Origin: Elymus sibiricus
Taxonomy: Eukaryota > Streptophyta > Magnoliopsida > Poales > Poaceae
Direction of reading: 5' to 3'
Assembly: GCA_039707655.1 (NCBI GenBank)
Contig: CM077665.1
Span: 81,283,954-81,347,953 of the forward strand
DNA length: 64,000 bases
Shown here: in pieces, positions 43,901-54,345 of the stretch
Position numbering within the stretch: the first letter of the stretch is position 1
Layout: the number at the start of each line of letters is the position of its first letter
The notes under the pieces: generated by a model
The model's database searches: none
The model's input: the letters and a program-made list of their open reading frames with translations, nothing else
Told to the model about the DNA's origin: nothing
Position numbers and translations under genes: made by a program

Positions 43901-44766
43901 CTTGTTTGTCTCTGACATTTTCTTACTCTTGTCCGATGTCTTGTAGGCCACAAATGCAGGCCAGTGATCACCTATCTTCTCAAATCGGCCGGTGAATTCT
44001 GGAGTCTTCCCTTTGTCGACAAACTTTGATTTCAACTCATTCTTCCACCTCCTGAATAGATCTGCCATCTTCTTAAGAGCACACGCCTTGACCAGTGGCT
44101 CTATAACTGGCTTATTCGGATCCTCCTCTGGCGGTAGGGTGAAATTTGCCTTCAGCGCGGTCCAAAGATCATCTTTCTGTCTATCGGTGACATAATCACC
44201 ATCAGGGGCGCCGTCCTTAGGCTTATTCCATTGCTTGATGCTGATCGGGATGTAGTCCCTAACAATAGCTCCGCACTGAGCAGAAAATGCGTCCTTGGTC
44301 CGCTTGGGTTCAATCGGATGGCCATCGTGCGCGAGTGCTGTGATCGTGAACCTTTCTTCCTTGCGCAACCTCTTCTTCGGGCCTCGTCTCGTTACCGAAG
44401 TTTTGCTTGATCCGGAGGGCTATAAAAGAAGAAAGAAGAGTTAATTAATATATGTACATACCAAAACAATTAATGCATCAATTAGCTAGTCAGCACGGGC
44501 TTAATTAATATATATACCTCGCCGGACTTTGCAACAGCTCCCTCCTCCGTTCGGTCACCGGATCCGTCATCATGGTCTCCTTCTTCCTCCGGCATTCAGT
44601 CACCGGAGCCATCGTGATCATGTCCTTCCTCCTCCATTGTTCGATCACCGGAGCCATCAACCTCTCCTTCCAGACCATCGGTGTCGTTAAGATACGACAA
44701 GATATCACGTCCGTCGTGGATTTTGTCCCCCAACAACTGTTCTTGTTCCAAGTCTCTTGGATCCAT
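40926..44766 (-). pseudogene. CACTA ORF1: TNPA-like protein fused to an Ulp1 (C48) protease domain
   Basis: This is the accessory gene of the CACTA element, with several minus-strand exons. It starts at MDPRDLEQ (44766). A large exon follows (about 44419-42926) carrying the TNPA-like region (FAVYKTS-type core, GGTLDPETGKCRW, coiled coil), then a Pro-rich linker. The C-terminal exons, 42332-41983, 41890-41717, 41638-41518, 41433-41367, 41260-41156 and 41060-40926, splice in frame. They encode a Ulp1/SENP-like cysteine protease: FHFILLEI (His), VIVLDSKR (Asp) and GNNFCGYYVCEF (Cys), so the catalytic residues are present. The N-terminal half has in-frame stops (after GSGD near 44596; after ASD at 42926) and frameshifts near 42595 and 42400, so no full product is possible. 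Confidence 0.8.
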
Positions 44767-44904
44767 AGTTTCTGCAAATATTACAACATGGCAATTAATA
44801 TACAAACATGAATGTCCGACGTCCGGACCACCTCTCTCATGAATGTCCGACGTCCGGACCGCCTCTCTCATGAATGTCAAACAAGGGATTCTCTTAACCT
44901 TTAA

Positions 44905-45152
44905 GGGATTTAACAAAATGGCGCGATTCTGAATGTGCAGAAAATGGTCCATATTTTTCCTGATCTCATCTACCCTTCTATATGTCACGTTGTCTAGTGT
45001 CAAAGGATTCAAGAAAACCAAGGCTTCATCATTAGCCGGAAGTAACAGGTGCATAATGGTACGAAGCTCTCCAAAATTGTTTTGGAACGGAGTCCCGGAT
45101 AGGATAATTAATTAGCTTTTTGGTACGAAGTTCAGCAAGAGCCTTTCGAATA
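44905..45152 (-). repeat. Arm A of inverted repeat of a captured SNF2 gene fragment
   Basis: On the minus strand this reads, with one frameshift, AELRTKK...MHLLLPANDEALVFLNPL and TYRRVDEIRKNMDHFL, matching arm B (45157-45404) in inverted orientation. Between the arms are about 4 bases (45153-45156). Confidence 0.75.
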
Positions 45153-45156
45153 TCGC

Positions 45157-45404
45157 TATTTGGAAGGCCTTTGCTGAAATTCGTACCAAAAAGTGAATTA
45201 TTCTATCCGGAACTCCGTTCCAAAACAACTTTGAAGAGCTTCGTAGCATCATACGCATGTTACTTCCGGCTAATGATGAAGCCATGGATTCCCTCAATAC
45301 TTTGACAGACAACGTGACATATAGAAGAATATATATATAGATGAGATCAGAAAAAAATTGGATCAACTTGTGCACATCCATAATGGGGGCATTCTTGATA
45401 AATC
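45157..45404 (+). repeat. Arm B of the inverted repeat (SNF2 motif visible)
   Basis: The + strand reads IWKAFAEIRTKK, a stop, then IILSGTPFQNNFEELRSII and MLLPANDEAMDSLN. SGTPxQNNxxEL is the SNF2 ATPase signature following the DExx core. The FQNNF form and the following text resemble the DRD1/CLSY branch. The fragment is not an intact gene: a stop precedes the motif, and the frame ends after TYRR. Confidence 0.75.
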
Positions 45405-45407
45405 TAT

Positions 45408-45831
45408 GTCCCCCCTCATGTCGAAGTTATCGGGGAGGGGGTAGATCGACAACGACGCTCTTTCTTCTAGGGTTTGGGTGGCCTCGATAGTTGGTCGGGC
45501 GAGCGGACCGCCTCTCTCACTCATGCATGTCCGACGTCCCCCCTCATGTCGAAGTTATCGGGGAGGGGGTAGATCGACAACGACGCTCTTTCTTCTAGGG
45601 TTTGGGTGTCCTCGATAGTTGGTCGGGTGAGCGGACCGCCTCTCTCACTCATGCATGTCCGATGTCCCCCCTCATGTCGAAGTTATCGGGAAGGGGGTAG
45701 ATCGACAATGACGCTCTTTCTTTTAGGGTTTGGGTGTCCTCGATAGTTGGTCAGGTGAGCGGACCGCCTCTCTCACTCATGCATGTCCGACGTCCCCCCT
45801 CATGTCGAAGTTATCGGGGAGGGGTAAATTT
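45408..45831 (+). repeat. 128-bp tandem array, 3.3 copies
   Basis: GTCCCCCCTCATGTCGAAG starts at 45408, 45536, 45664 and 45792, an exact 128-bp period. Copies differ at only a few positions, so the array is recent or homogenised. A related GTCCGACGTCCGGACC..CTCTCTCA unit occurs at 44820-44875. Confidence 0.92.
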
Positions 45832-46133
45832 TAACTTAGAGTTACATGCATCCATATAGTTACATCCATCCATTCATCCATCCATACATACACATACATA
45901 TATACATGGACCAAAAACTGCTATGATAAAAAATATATTCTATGAACAAAAAAAAACATCATATGAACATGACTAAAAAATTCATCATATCAAAAATAAG
46001 TATAGCATTTTGGTGTGACAATGATCACATCTATTTTTTTTTGACCAAAAAATGCTATGAACAATTTTTTTTGACACACACATACATTACATATAAACAT
46101 ATACATAAAAATAAACATAAACATTATAAAAAA

Positions 46134-46565
46134 AGGCCGGGGCGGCGCGGCGGCTCACAGCGGGGCTCGGGCGACGACGGGGCAGGGGCGCGGGGTCGGG
46201 GGCGAGGACGCCGACGGCGACGACGGGGCAGGGGCGCGGCCGGCGACGACGGGGCAGGGGCGCGGCCGGCAACGGCAGGGACGGGCCGGGGCAGGGGCGC
46301 GGCCGGGCTGATCAGGGGCGGGGCAGGGGCGCGGGCTCGGGGCAGGGGTGACGGCGACGGCGGGGGCGGGCAGGGGCGCGGGCGACGGTGACGACGGCGA
46401 CGGCGACGGCGGGGGCGGCCCTTGGGCAGGGGCGCGGGAAACGGTGACGACGGTGATGGCGACGGCGGGGGCGGCCCGGGGGCAGGGGCGCGAGCGACGG
46501 TGACGACGGCGACGGCGGGGGCGGCGGACGGCGTCGGGGCAGCCTGGCGGCGTCGATGTGCTCGG
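46134..46565. repeat. GC-rich minisatellite in the CACTA element
   Basis: There are irregular copies of GACGACGGGGCAGGGGCGCGG and GGCGACGGCGGGGGCGG. ORFs on both strands are pure low-complexity Arg/Gly or Pro/Ala strings and are not counted as genes. Confidence 0.8.
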
Positions 46566-46627
46566 CGTCGTCGGGGGAAAATGGTAGATGAAATCTGAAA
46601 TTTTTCACAAGTGTTGCTTATATACAC

Positions 46628-46790
46628 ACACCTTTAGTCCCGGTTGGTGGCACCAACCGGGACCAATGCCTCCCTTTGGTCCCGGTTGGTGCCACCAACC
46701 GGGACCAAAGGTCTCTTTTCGTCAGCCCAAAGGGCGGGAAACAGGGACCTTTGGTCCCGGTTGGTGGAACCAACCGGGACCAATGGCCTG
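46628..46790. repeat. Internal block of CACTA subterminal palindromes
   Basis: Three copies of TCCCGGTTGGTGGCACCAACC-type palindromes lie more than 5 kb from either end. They suggest that this CACTA element arose by fusion, or by insertion of a related element end. Confidence 0.8.
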
Positions 46791-46799
46791 CGCCTGGCA

Positions 46800-47527
46800 C
46801 AGCCGCGGTGCGGTTGGATGTTTAGTCCCACCTCGCTAGCTGAGAGGCTTCGGCACTTGTTTATAAGCGCGGTTGCGCCATCTCTCTCGAACTCCTCTGA
46901 ACTGCAGGCCTGCGGGCCTAATCTCACACTGCTATGCCTGTTGGCCTACTGGGCCTGTTGCGGGCCTGAATCCTGGCCCAACTAGCTGGGTTCCTAGTCG
47001 TATTCAGGCCGTGGTGGCCCAGTAGGTGGCATTTTATTTCTTTTTTTTTATTTCTTTTTTGCTTTATTTTTTTTGTTTCTACTTACAGCTAAATACTTAC
47101 AGTTTTTCAGTGATTCCTTTTGCTTTTAGGTCACAAAAATTATAAAATTTCTGTTAGTGCCTTTAGTTTTCAAATTTGATAGTTTAAATTAGAATTTTTT
47201 GAAATTTGTGTGAATCACTAGTTTGTGAATAACTTTACTAAAAAAATAGATTTTTGAGTGATTCTTTTTCCTGCTATTTAATGTTACTGTGTTTTATCAT
47301 TATATTCAATTTGGTAAGTTTTAGGTTATTTTAAATGTCTGTTTTAATCAAAAACAGATTTGGTTATTTTAGTTTGCTATTAAAGTTTCTAACAAAAAAT
47401 TTCTTTATGAAAATTCTTTTTGCTATTAATGTTTTGAACAAAAAATACTTTGATAATTTTAGTTGCATAATTTTTATATAATTATAGTTTCAAAAATACT
47501 AGAGGTTTATAAAAGCTTTTTAGTTGA
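46800..47527. other. Non-coding DNA downstream of the truncated TPase
   Basis: It is AT-rich with T-runs. I see no continuation of the TPase coding sequence here. Confidence 0.5.
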
Positions 47528-50023
47528 TTATTGAGACCAAGAATGCCCGTCCCTACATATTATTGAGTCCGCTCCTAGCGTGCCTTTTCCAGTCAGTCTC
47601 CCCTCATACCGTGATTGAGGGAGACCAATCTTCTTATGGTCAGGAATGAAGTCAACACAAAACCCAATGACATCCTTTGTTTGATGGCCCATGGAGATGC
47701 TTGCTTCTGGCCTAGCGCGGTTACGAACATATTTCTTTAAGACTCCCATGAACCTCTCAAAGGGGAACATATTGTGTAGAAATACAGGGCCCAGAATGAC
47801 AATCTCGTCGACTAGATGAACTAGGACGTGCGTCATGATATTGAAGAAGGACGGTGGGAACACCAACTCGAAACTAACAAGACATTGCACCAAATCACTC
47901 CTTAACCTTGGCAGGATTACTGGATCGATCACCTTCTGAGAGATTGCATTGAGGAATGCACATAGCTTCACAATGGCTAATCGAACGTTTTCAGGTAGAA
48001 GCCCCCTCAATGCAACCGGAAGCAGTTGCGTCATAATCACGTGGCAGTCATGAGACTTTAGGTTCTGGAACTTTTTCTCTGCCATATTTATTATTCCCTT
48101 TATATTCGACGAGAAGCCAGACGGGACCTTCATACTGAGCAGGCATTCAAAGAAGATTTCCTTCTCTTCTTTGGTAAGAGCGTAGCTGGCAGGACCTTCA
48201 TACTGCTTTGGATGCATGCCGTCTTTTTCATGCACACGTTGCTGTTCCTCCCGTGCCTCCGGTGTATCTTTTGTCTTCCCATACACTCCCAAGAAGCCTA
48301 GCAGGTTCACGCAGAGATTCTTCGTCACGTGCATCACGTCGATTGCAGAGCGGACCTCTAGGTCTTTCCAATAGGGTAGGTCCCAAAATATAGATTTCTT
48401 CTTCCACATGGGTGCGCGTCCCGCATCGTCAGTCGGAACAGATAGTCCGCCAGGACCCTTTCCAAATATTACTTGTAAATCATTGACCATATCCAGTATG
48501 TGATCACCAGTACGGAGGGCGGGCTTCTTCCGGTGATATGCCTCACCTTTGAAATGCTTTCCTTTCTTTCGACATTGATGGTTGGTCGGAAGAAATCGAC
48601 GATGCTCCAGGTACACATTCTTCCTGCATTTGTCCAAATATATACTGTCGGTGTCATCTAAACAGTGTGTGCATGCGTGGTATCCCTTGTTTGTCTGTCC
48701 TGAAAGGTTACTGAGAGCAGGCCAATCGTTGATGGTTACAAACAGCAACGCTCGTAGGTCAAATTCCTCTTGTGCATGCTCATCCCACACACATACACCT
48801 CTTCCATGCCATAGCTGTAAAAGTTCATCAACTAATGGCCTTAGGTACACATCAATGTCATTGCCGGGTTGCTTAGGGCCTTGGATGAGCACTGGCATCA
48901 TAATGAACTTACGCTTCATGCACAACCAAGGAGGAAGGTTATACATACATAGAGTCACAGGCCATGTGCTATGCTTGCTGCTCTGCTCCCCAAAAGGATT
49001 AACGCCATCTGCACTTAAACCAAACCATACGTTCCTCGGGTCACCTGTAAAGTCGCTCCACTTTCTCTCGATCTTTCTCCACTGTGACCCGTCAGCGGGT
49101 GCTCTCAACTTCCCGTCTTTCTTACGGTCTTTTTTGTGCCATTGCATCAACTCGGCATGCTTTTTGTTTCTGAACAGACGTTTCAACCGTGGTATTATAG
49201 GAGCATACCACATCACCTTGGCAGGAACCCTTTTCCCGGTGCGCTGGCCCTCAACATCACCAGGGTCATCTCTTCTGATCTTATACCGCAAGGCACCGCA
49301 TACCGAGCATGCGTTCAAATCCTCGTACGCACCGCGGTAGAGGATGCAGTCATTAGGGCATGCATGTATCTTCTACACCTCCAATCCTAGAGGGCATAGA
49401 ACCTTCTTTGCTTCGTACGTACTGCCGGGCAATTCGTTATCCTTTGGAAGCTTATTCTTCATTATTTTCAGAAGCGAACTAAATCCCTTGTCAGATACAC
49501 CATTGTCTGCCTTCCATTGCAGCAATTCCAGTGTGGTACCGAGCTTTCTGTTGTCATCTTCGCAATTTGGGTACAACCCTTTTTTGTGATCCTCTAACAT
49601 GCGATCGAACTTCATCTTCTCCCTTTCACTTTCGCATTCTCTCTGTGCATCAACAATGACCCGGCGAAGATCATCATCGGGCACATCGTCTGGTTCCTCT
49701 TGATCTTCAGCTTCCCCCATTGCAGCATCACCGTATTCAGGGGGCGGGTAGTTGTCGTCATCCTCTTCTTCTTCGTTGTCTTCCATCATAACCCCTCTTT
49801 CTCCGTTCTTGGTCCAAACATTATAGTGTGGCATAAAACCCTTCTGAAGCAGGTGGAAGTGAAGGGTTTTATAGTTGGAGAAAGCCTTCGTATTCTCACA
49901 GACAGTACATGGACAATGCATAAAACCATTCTGCTTGTTTGCCTCAGCCGCTTCGAGAAAATTATGCAGGCCCTCAATATACTCGGAGGTGCATCGGTCA
50001 CCGTACATCCATTGCCGGTTCAT
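47528..50023 (-). pseudogene. CACTA TPase (Transposase_21), one in-frame stop, C-terminus missing
   Basis: This is the catalytic transposase of a CACTA element. It starts at ATG 50023 (MNRQWMYGDRCTSEYIEG), right after a CGCAG acceptor. Transposase-associated domain: residues about 1-75, with a CPCTVC zinc motif. Then come an acidic linker, the Transposase_21 domain (VWFGLSADGVNPFGEQSS; VTINDWPALSNLSGQ; HACTHC) and DUF4218 (VALRGLLPENVR ... FERFMGVLKKYVRNRARPEASI). A single TAG at 49375-49373 interrupts ...LCPLGLEV / KIHACPNDCILYRG; the frame continues on both sides, so a one-base change is likely. The protein stops at RDGHSWSQ (47528), where relatives continue into DUF4216, so the C-terminal part is lost. 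Confidence 0.88.
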
Positions 50024-50099
50024 CTGCGTGCATATCATGAATAGAGAAGTGACCAAATTAATAGAAATTCATCATCACATTAAAGCCAAAGTACAGTAG

Positions 50100-51170
50100 T
50101 GACCAAAACAAATACATAACGTTCATACATAGTTCTCATTATTGAACAACATATAGCTCTCTAGAGCATCTAATTAAAACATACATTGAAACTAGAAAAT
50201 TTAAATGCAACAACAAATGCGATCATAACCGCAACTAAGGTACCAATTGATCCAATGGCATAATGATACCAAGCCTCAGTATGAATGGCATATTTTCTAA
50301 TCTTTCTAATCTTCAAGCGCATTGCATCCATCTTGATCTTGTGATCGTCGACGACATCGACAACATGCAACTCCAACTTCATCTTCTCCTCTTCAACTCT
50401 TTGTGATTTTTCTTTCAAGTAATTGTTTTCTTTTTCAACCAAATTTAACTTCTCGACAAGAATTTCTATGTCGGTTGGAATTTCCGGTTCACATACCTCC
50501 TAGATTAAAAAATCTATGTCACGTTGGTCGGCATAATTGTCATAAACACTAAATAAAACAAATAGTTATAAAAGATAATATATACCACATCCGAATCATA
50601 GACCGGACGAGGGCAAATGAATAGAGAAGTGAATAGAGAAGTGATCAAATGTTATTATTGAAAAAATAAATACATAAAGTTCACACATAGTTCTCATAGA
50701 ACAACATACAGCTCTCTAGAGCATCTAATTAAAACATAAATTGAAACTAACATACAACTATGTAAAACATTTAAATGCAACAACAAATGTGATCATAATG
50801 GCAACTAAGGTAACAATTGATCCAACAGCATAATGATACCTAGCCTCATTATCAATGGCATATTTTCTTATCTTTCTAATCTTCAAGCGCATTGCATCCA
50901 TCTTGATCTTGTGGTCATCGACGACATCGGCAACATGCAACTCCAATTTCATCTTCTCCTCCTCAATTCTTTTCAATTTTTCTTTCAAATCCTCGTTTTC
51001 TTTTTCAACTAAATTTAACCTCTCGACAAGAGGGTCGGTTGGAATTTCCGGTTCACATACCTCCTAGATAAACACATCTATGTCACGTTGGTCGGCATAA
51101 TTGTCATAAACACTAAATAAAACAAATAGTTATAAAAGATAATATATACCACATCCAAATCATAGACCAG
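50100..51170 (-). repeat. Tandemly duplicated coiled-coil/transmembrane exons
   Basis: Two copies of one exon unit (about 50040-50605 and 50620-51170) encode closely similar peptides on the minus strand. Each has EVCEPEIPTD, a Glu/Lys-rich coiled coil (EEEKMKLELHV, DHKIKMDAMRLKIRKIRKYA) and one membrane segment (GTLVAVMIAFVVAFKF or VTLVAIMITFVVAFK), then a stop. A possible first exon lies near 51430-51320. Small proteins of this kind accompany CACTA elements of grasses; their role is unknown to me. Each copy has its own stop, so they may be alternative last exons. Confidence 0.65.
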
Positions 51171-51596
51171 ACGAGGGCCGACGTGGGCGGATACCATGAC
51201 CATGGCACTATATAATAACAAACAATAATAAAAGTAAGAAAATTACACAAGTATCTATCTAAATGATACAAGTAAGAACTTTTTTCTTTTAGAAAGAAGA
51301 TAAGAAGAAGAGGCTAACCACGGTCGTGCCGGCGCCGAGATGGACGCGGGCGATCGACGGCGGTGAGGACGGGGACGGGACAGGACGGACCGCCAAACCT
51401 AAACAAATCTTGAGAAAAATGGAGCTTGGACAAGGAGCTTCGAGAGCAGAAAGCTTAAGTGTGGCTCGGGCATTTCATCGAACACCTCATGTGCATAGGA
51501 GGTGAGCTAGAGCACCACAAAGCTCTCCCCTCGCCGGCCAGAAAAACAGAGCAGTGTGGAGTGCTCTGCTCGCTGGCGGGGGGGTATATATAGGCA

Positions 51597-51891
51597 TCTC
51601 ATTGGTCCCGGTTCGTGGCTGGAACCGGGACTAAAGGACCCCATTTGGTCCCGGTTCCAGCCACAAACCGGGACCAATGCTTGTGGGCCAGGAGCGACCC
51701 CCATTGGTCCCGGTTAGTATCTGGAACCGGGACCAAAGGGTCCAGACGAACCGGGACCAATGCCCCACGAGGCCCGGCCGGCCCCCTGGCCTCACGAACC
51801 GGGACCAATGCAACCATGGGTCCCGGTTCGTGACTGAACCGAGACTAATGGGTTGGCCCGGCCTGGACCAATGCCCTGTTATGTACTAGTG
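51597..51891. repeat. Right CACTA terminus and subterminal repeats
   Basis: Several ATTGGTCCCGGTTC/GAACCGGGACCAA units precede the TACTAGTG end. The outermost part matches the left terminus only over CACTAGTA and a few further bases. Confidence 0.85.
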
Positions 51892-51894
51892 CCA

Positions 51895-52508
51895 TGCCCG
51901 TCCTCCAATGAAGTCCTCCCTGTCTCCAGTTTTTCTGTTTTTCATCGGAGACCGCTCACATGGTTTTTTTCGTCTCTCCTCCCACCACCACCCCTTCACA
52001 CTAGTTTTTCATCCTACAATTAGAACTTTCCTAACCAGCGATGTTAGAATCGGATAGGAACCGATAATACTTTATGAAACAATAAAGTCCAATTTCATGA
52101 CAATCAATGCCAAATCCTAACTTTCCTAATGGATCAATCCCTGCATTTCCTAACAAGAAATCAATGTCAAATCCTAACCTTCCTAAAGGATCAATCCCTG
52201 CCTTTCCTAAGAACCAAATCTCTACTATTAAACGGAAATTGGTGAATGATGGTTCATCATTTTACTCCTCCATGATGGTACGTCGTGGCATGTCCACACT
52301 TACCAAAACAATTAATCACACTTACCAAATCTCTATAGGAAGTCGTTCGTTTCGTTCGCTCGCCTCCCTCCCATTGATCGATCCACCCCTAGACATCCCC
52401 ACTCCTGATTTTTTTTATGGACAGAGAACCAAAAAAGCGAGCCTAAAAACCTACGTACGCCCCCCCTCCACTTTCCTCTCTCCCTCCCGGGCCGCTCGCG
52501 TGGAGGGC
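51895..52508. repeat. Flank with third copy of the 33.8-kb repeat family and a 54-bp tandem repeat
   Basis: 51950-52235 contains CTCCCACCACCACCCCTTCA and AACCAGCGATGTTA blocks. CAAATCCTAAC.TTCCTAA.GGATCAATCCCTGC is repeated in tandem at about 52110 and 52164. No gene is supported up to the gypsy LTR. Confidence 0.6.
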
Positions 52509-54088
52509 TGATATGTCTCCAACGTATCTATAATTTTTGCTTGTTCCATGCTGTTATATTATCATTCTTGGATGTTTTACAATCATTTTATAACAACTTT
52601 ATATCATTTTTTGGGACTAGCCTATTGACCTAGTGCCAAAGTGCCAGTTGTTGTTTTTGCTTGTTTTTTACTTTCAGAATATCAGTACCAAACGGAGTCC
52701 AATCGCGACGAAACTTTTTGGAGATTTTTTCTGGACCAGGAGACACCCAGTGGGCCAAAAAAGAACCAGGAAGGTGGGCTATGGAGAGCACAACCCACCA
52801 GGGCGCGCCAGGGGGCCCCCGACGCGGCCTGATGGGTTGTGCCCTCCACGGGGCCCCTCTGCACCGCCTCTGATGCCTATAAATTCTCAAATATTTGGAA
52901 AACCCTAAGGGAGTCAACGAAACACAATTCCGGCCGCCACAAGTTCCAGAACCTCGAGATCCAATCTAAACACCATCACAGAGGGGTTCATCTTCTTGAT
53001 AGGTGCCTCTCCGATGATGCGTGAGTAGTCCACCATAGACCTACGGGTCCGTAGGTAGTAGCTAGATGGTTTCCTCTCTCTCTCTTATGATTCTCAATAC
53101 AATGGTCTCTTGCAGATCTATTTGATGTAAACTTTTGCGGTGTGTTTGTTGGGATCCGATGAATTTTGAGTTCATGATCAGTTTCTATCCATGAGTATTA
53201 TTTGAGTCTTCTTTGATCTCTTATATGCATGATTACTTATAGCCTCGTATTTCTTCTTCGAATCTTTGGTTTAGTTAGGCCGACTAGATCGATTTTTTTC
53301 TTGCCATGGGAAGAGGTGCTTTGTGATGGGTTCGATCTTGCGGTGTCCTTTCCCAGTGACAGAAGGGGCAGCAAGGCACGCATGTATCGTTGCCATTAAG
53401 GATAACAAGATGGGGTCTATTCCTACATGAATAGATCTTGTCTACATCATGTCATCGTTCTTATTGCATTACTCCGTTTTTCCATGAACTTAATACACTA
53501 GATGCATGCTGGATAGCGATCGATGTGTGGAGTAATAGTGGTAGATGCAGGCAAGAGTCAGTCTACTTATCTTGGACGTGATGCCTATATAATGATCATC
53601 GCCTTGGATATCGTCATGACTATTCAATTTTCTATCAATTGCCCAACAGTAATTTGTTCACCCACCGTGCGCTATACTCATGAGAGAAGCCACTGGTGAA
53701 TCCTACGACCCCCGGGTCTACTTTTCCAACATATTGCTTTCCGATCTATCTTTTTGCATCTTTGTTTTCAGATCTACAAAACCAAAAACCCAAAAATATA
53801 TTGCTGCATATTTTATTTGCCTTTTCTATTTTGTGCTCTTGAGAGATCTATCTCTCCTATCTATCACTACCTAATCTATCTTTTTACCATAGAGAGATTG
53901 ACAACCTCTTTTTCGCGTCGGGTTGCAAGTATTTGTTATTTGTGTGCAGGTGCTGCTTATTGGGTGGTGGTGATCCTCCTACTGGTTTGATAACCTTGGT
54001 TTCATAACTGAGGGAAATACTTACCATCGCTGTGATGCATCATCCCTTCCTCTTTGGGGAAATACCGACGCAGTCTCAAGCCACGTCA
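52509..54088 (+). repeat. 5' LTR of gypsy element (1580 bp)
   Basis: It starts TGATATGTCTCCAACG and ends CAAGCCACGTCA. It is highly similar to 58918-60495. Confidence 0.9.
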
Positions 54089-54345
54089 AAGGAATTTCAG
54101 TCGCTGCTGCCGGGGAGGAAGCAGTCTCTTCTACGTGCCAATCTAAGGCGCCGAGAAGACTCCATCGTCATCTACCAGGTTCCTAATCACAAATCTCATC
54201 TCCTTGCAATTACATTATTTGCCATTTGCCTGTCGTTTTCCTCTCCCCCACTTCACCAATTTGCCATTTTATTCGCCCTCTTTTTCGTTTGCCTTTTTTC
54301 TCGTCAGATCTCTTTTTTGCTTGCAATCTTGTTTGCGTGGCCACG

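Larger units (their letters stand above)
40342..51891 (-). mobile_element. Complete CACTA (En/Spm) DNA transposon, 11.55 kb
   Basis: It starts CACTAGTA at 40342 and ends TACTAGTG at 51891, and is flanked by CCA on both sides (40339-40341; 51892-51894), the 3-bp CACTA duplication. Both ends carry arrays of GTCCCGGTT..AACCGGGAC subterminal palindromes (40353-40605; 51597-51880). All recognised genes lie on the minus strand: duplicated coiled-coil/membrane exons (51.1-50.2 kb), TPase (50023-47528) and a TNPA/Ulp1-type gene (44766-40926). Each long gene is broken, so this copy is probably not autonomous. A captured host gene fragment lies at 44905-45404. Confidence 0.93.

Noticed and set aside
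45408..45831. Evenly spaced repeats resembling a CRISPR array
   Set aside because: The whole 128-bp unit repeats, with no unique spacers, and the window is plant nuclear DNA.
46134..46565. Long ORFs on both strands (Arg/Gly-rich and Pro/Ala-rich)
   Set aside because: They are translations of a GC-rich minisatellite, equally open on several frames and strands.
40353..51880. CACTA CCCGGTTGGT palindromes as the same system as the CGGTNNNACCG arrays of the LTR element
   Set aside because: Both are palindromes with a three-base centre, but the CACTA units are longer, differ in flank and spacing, and are the expected subterminal repeats.
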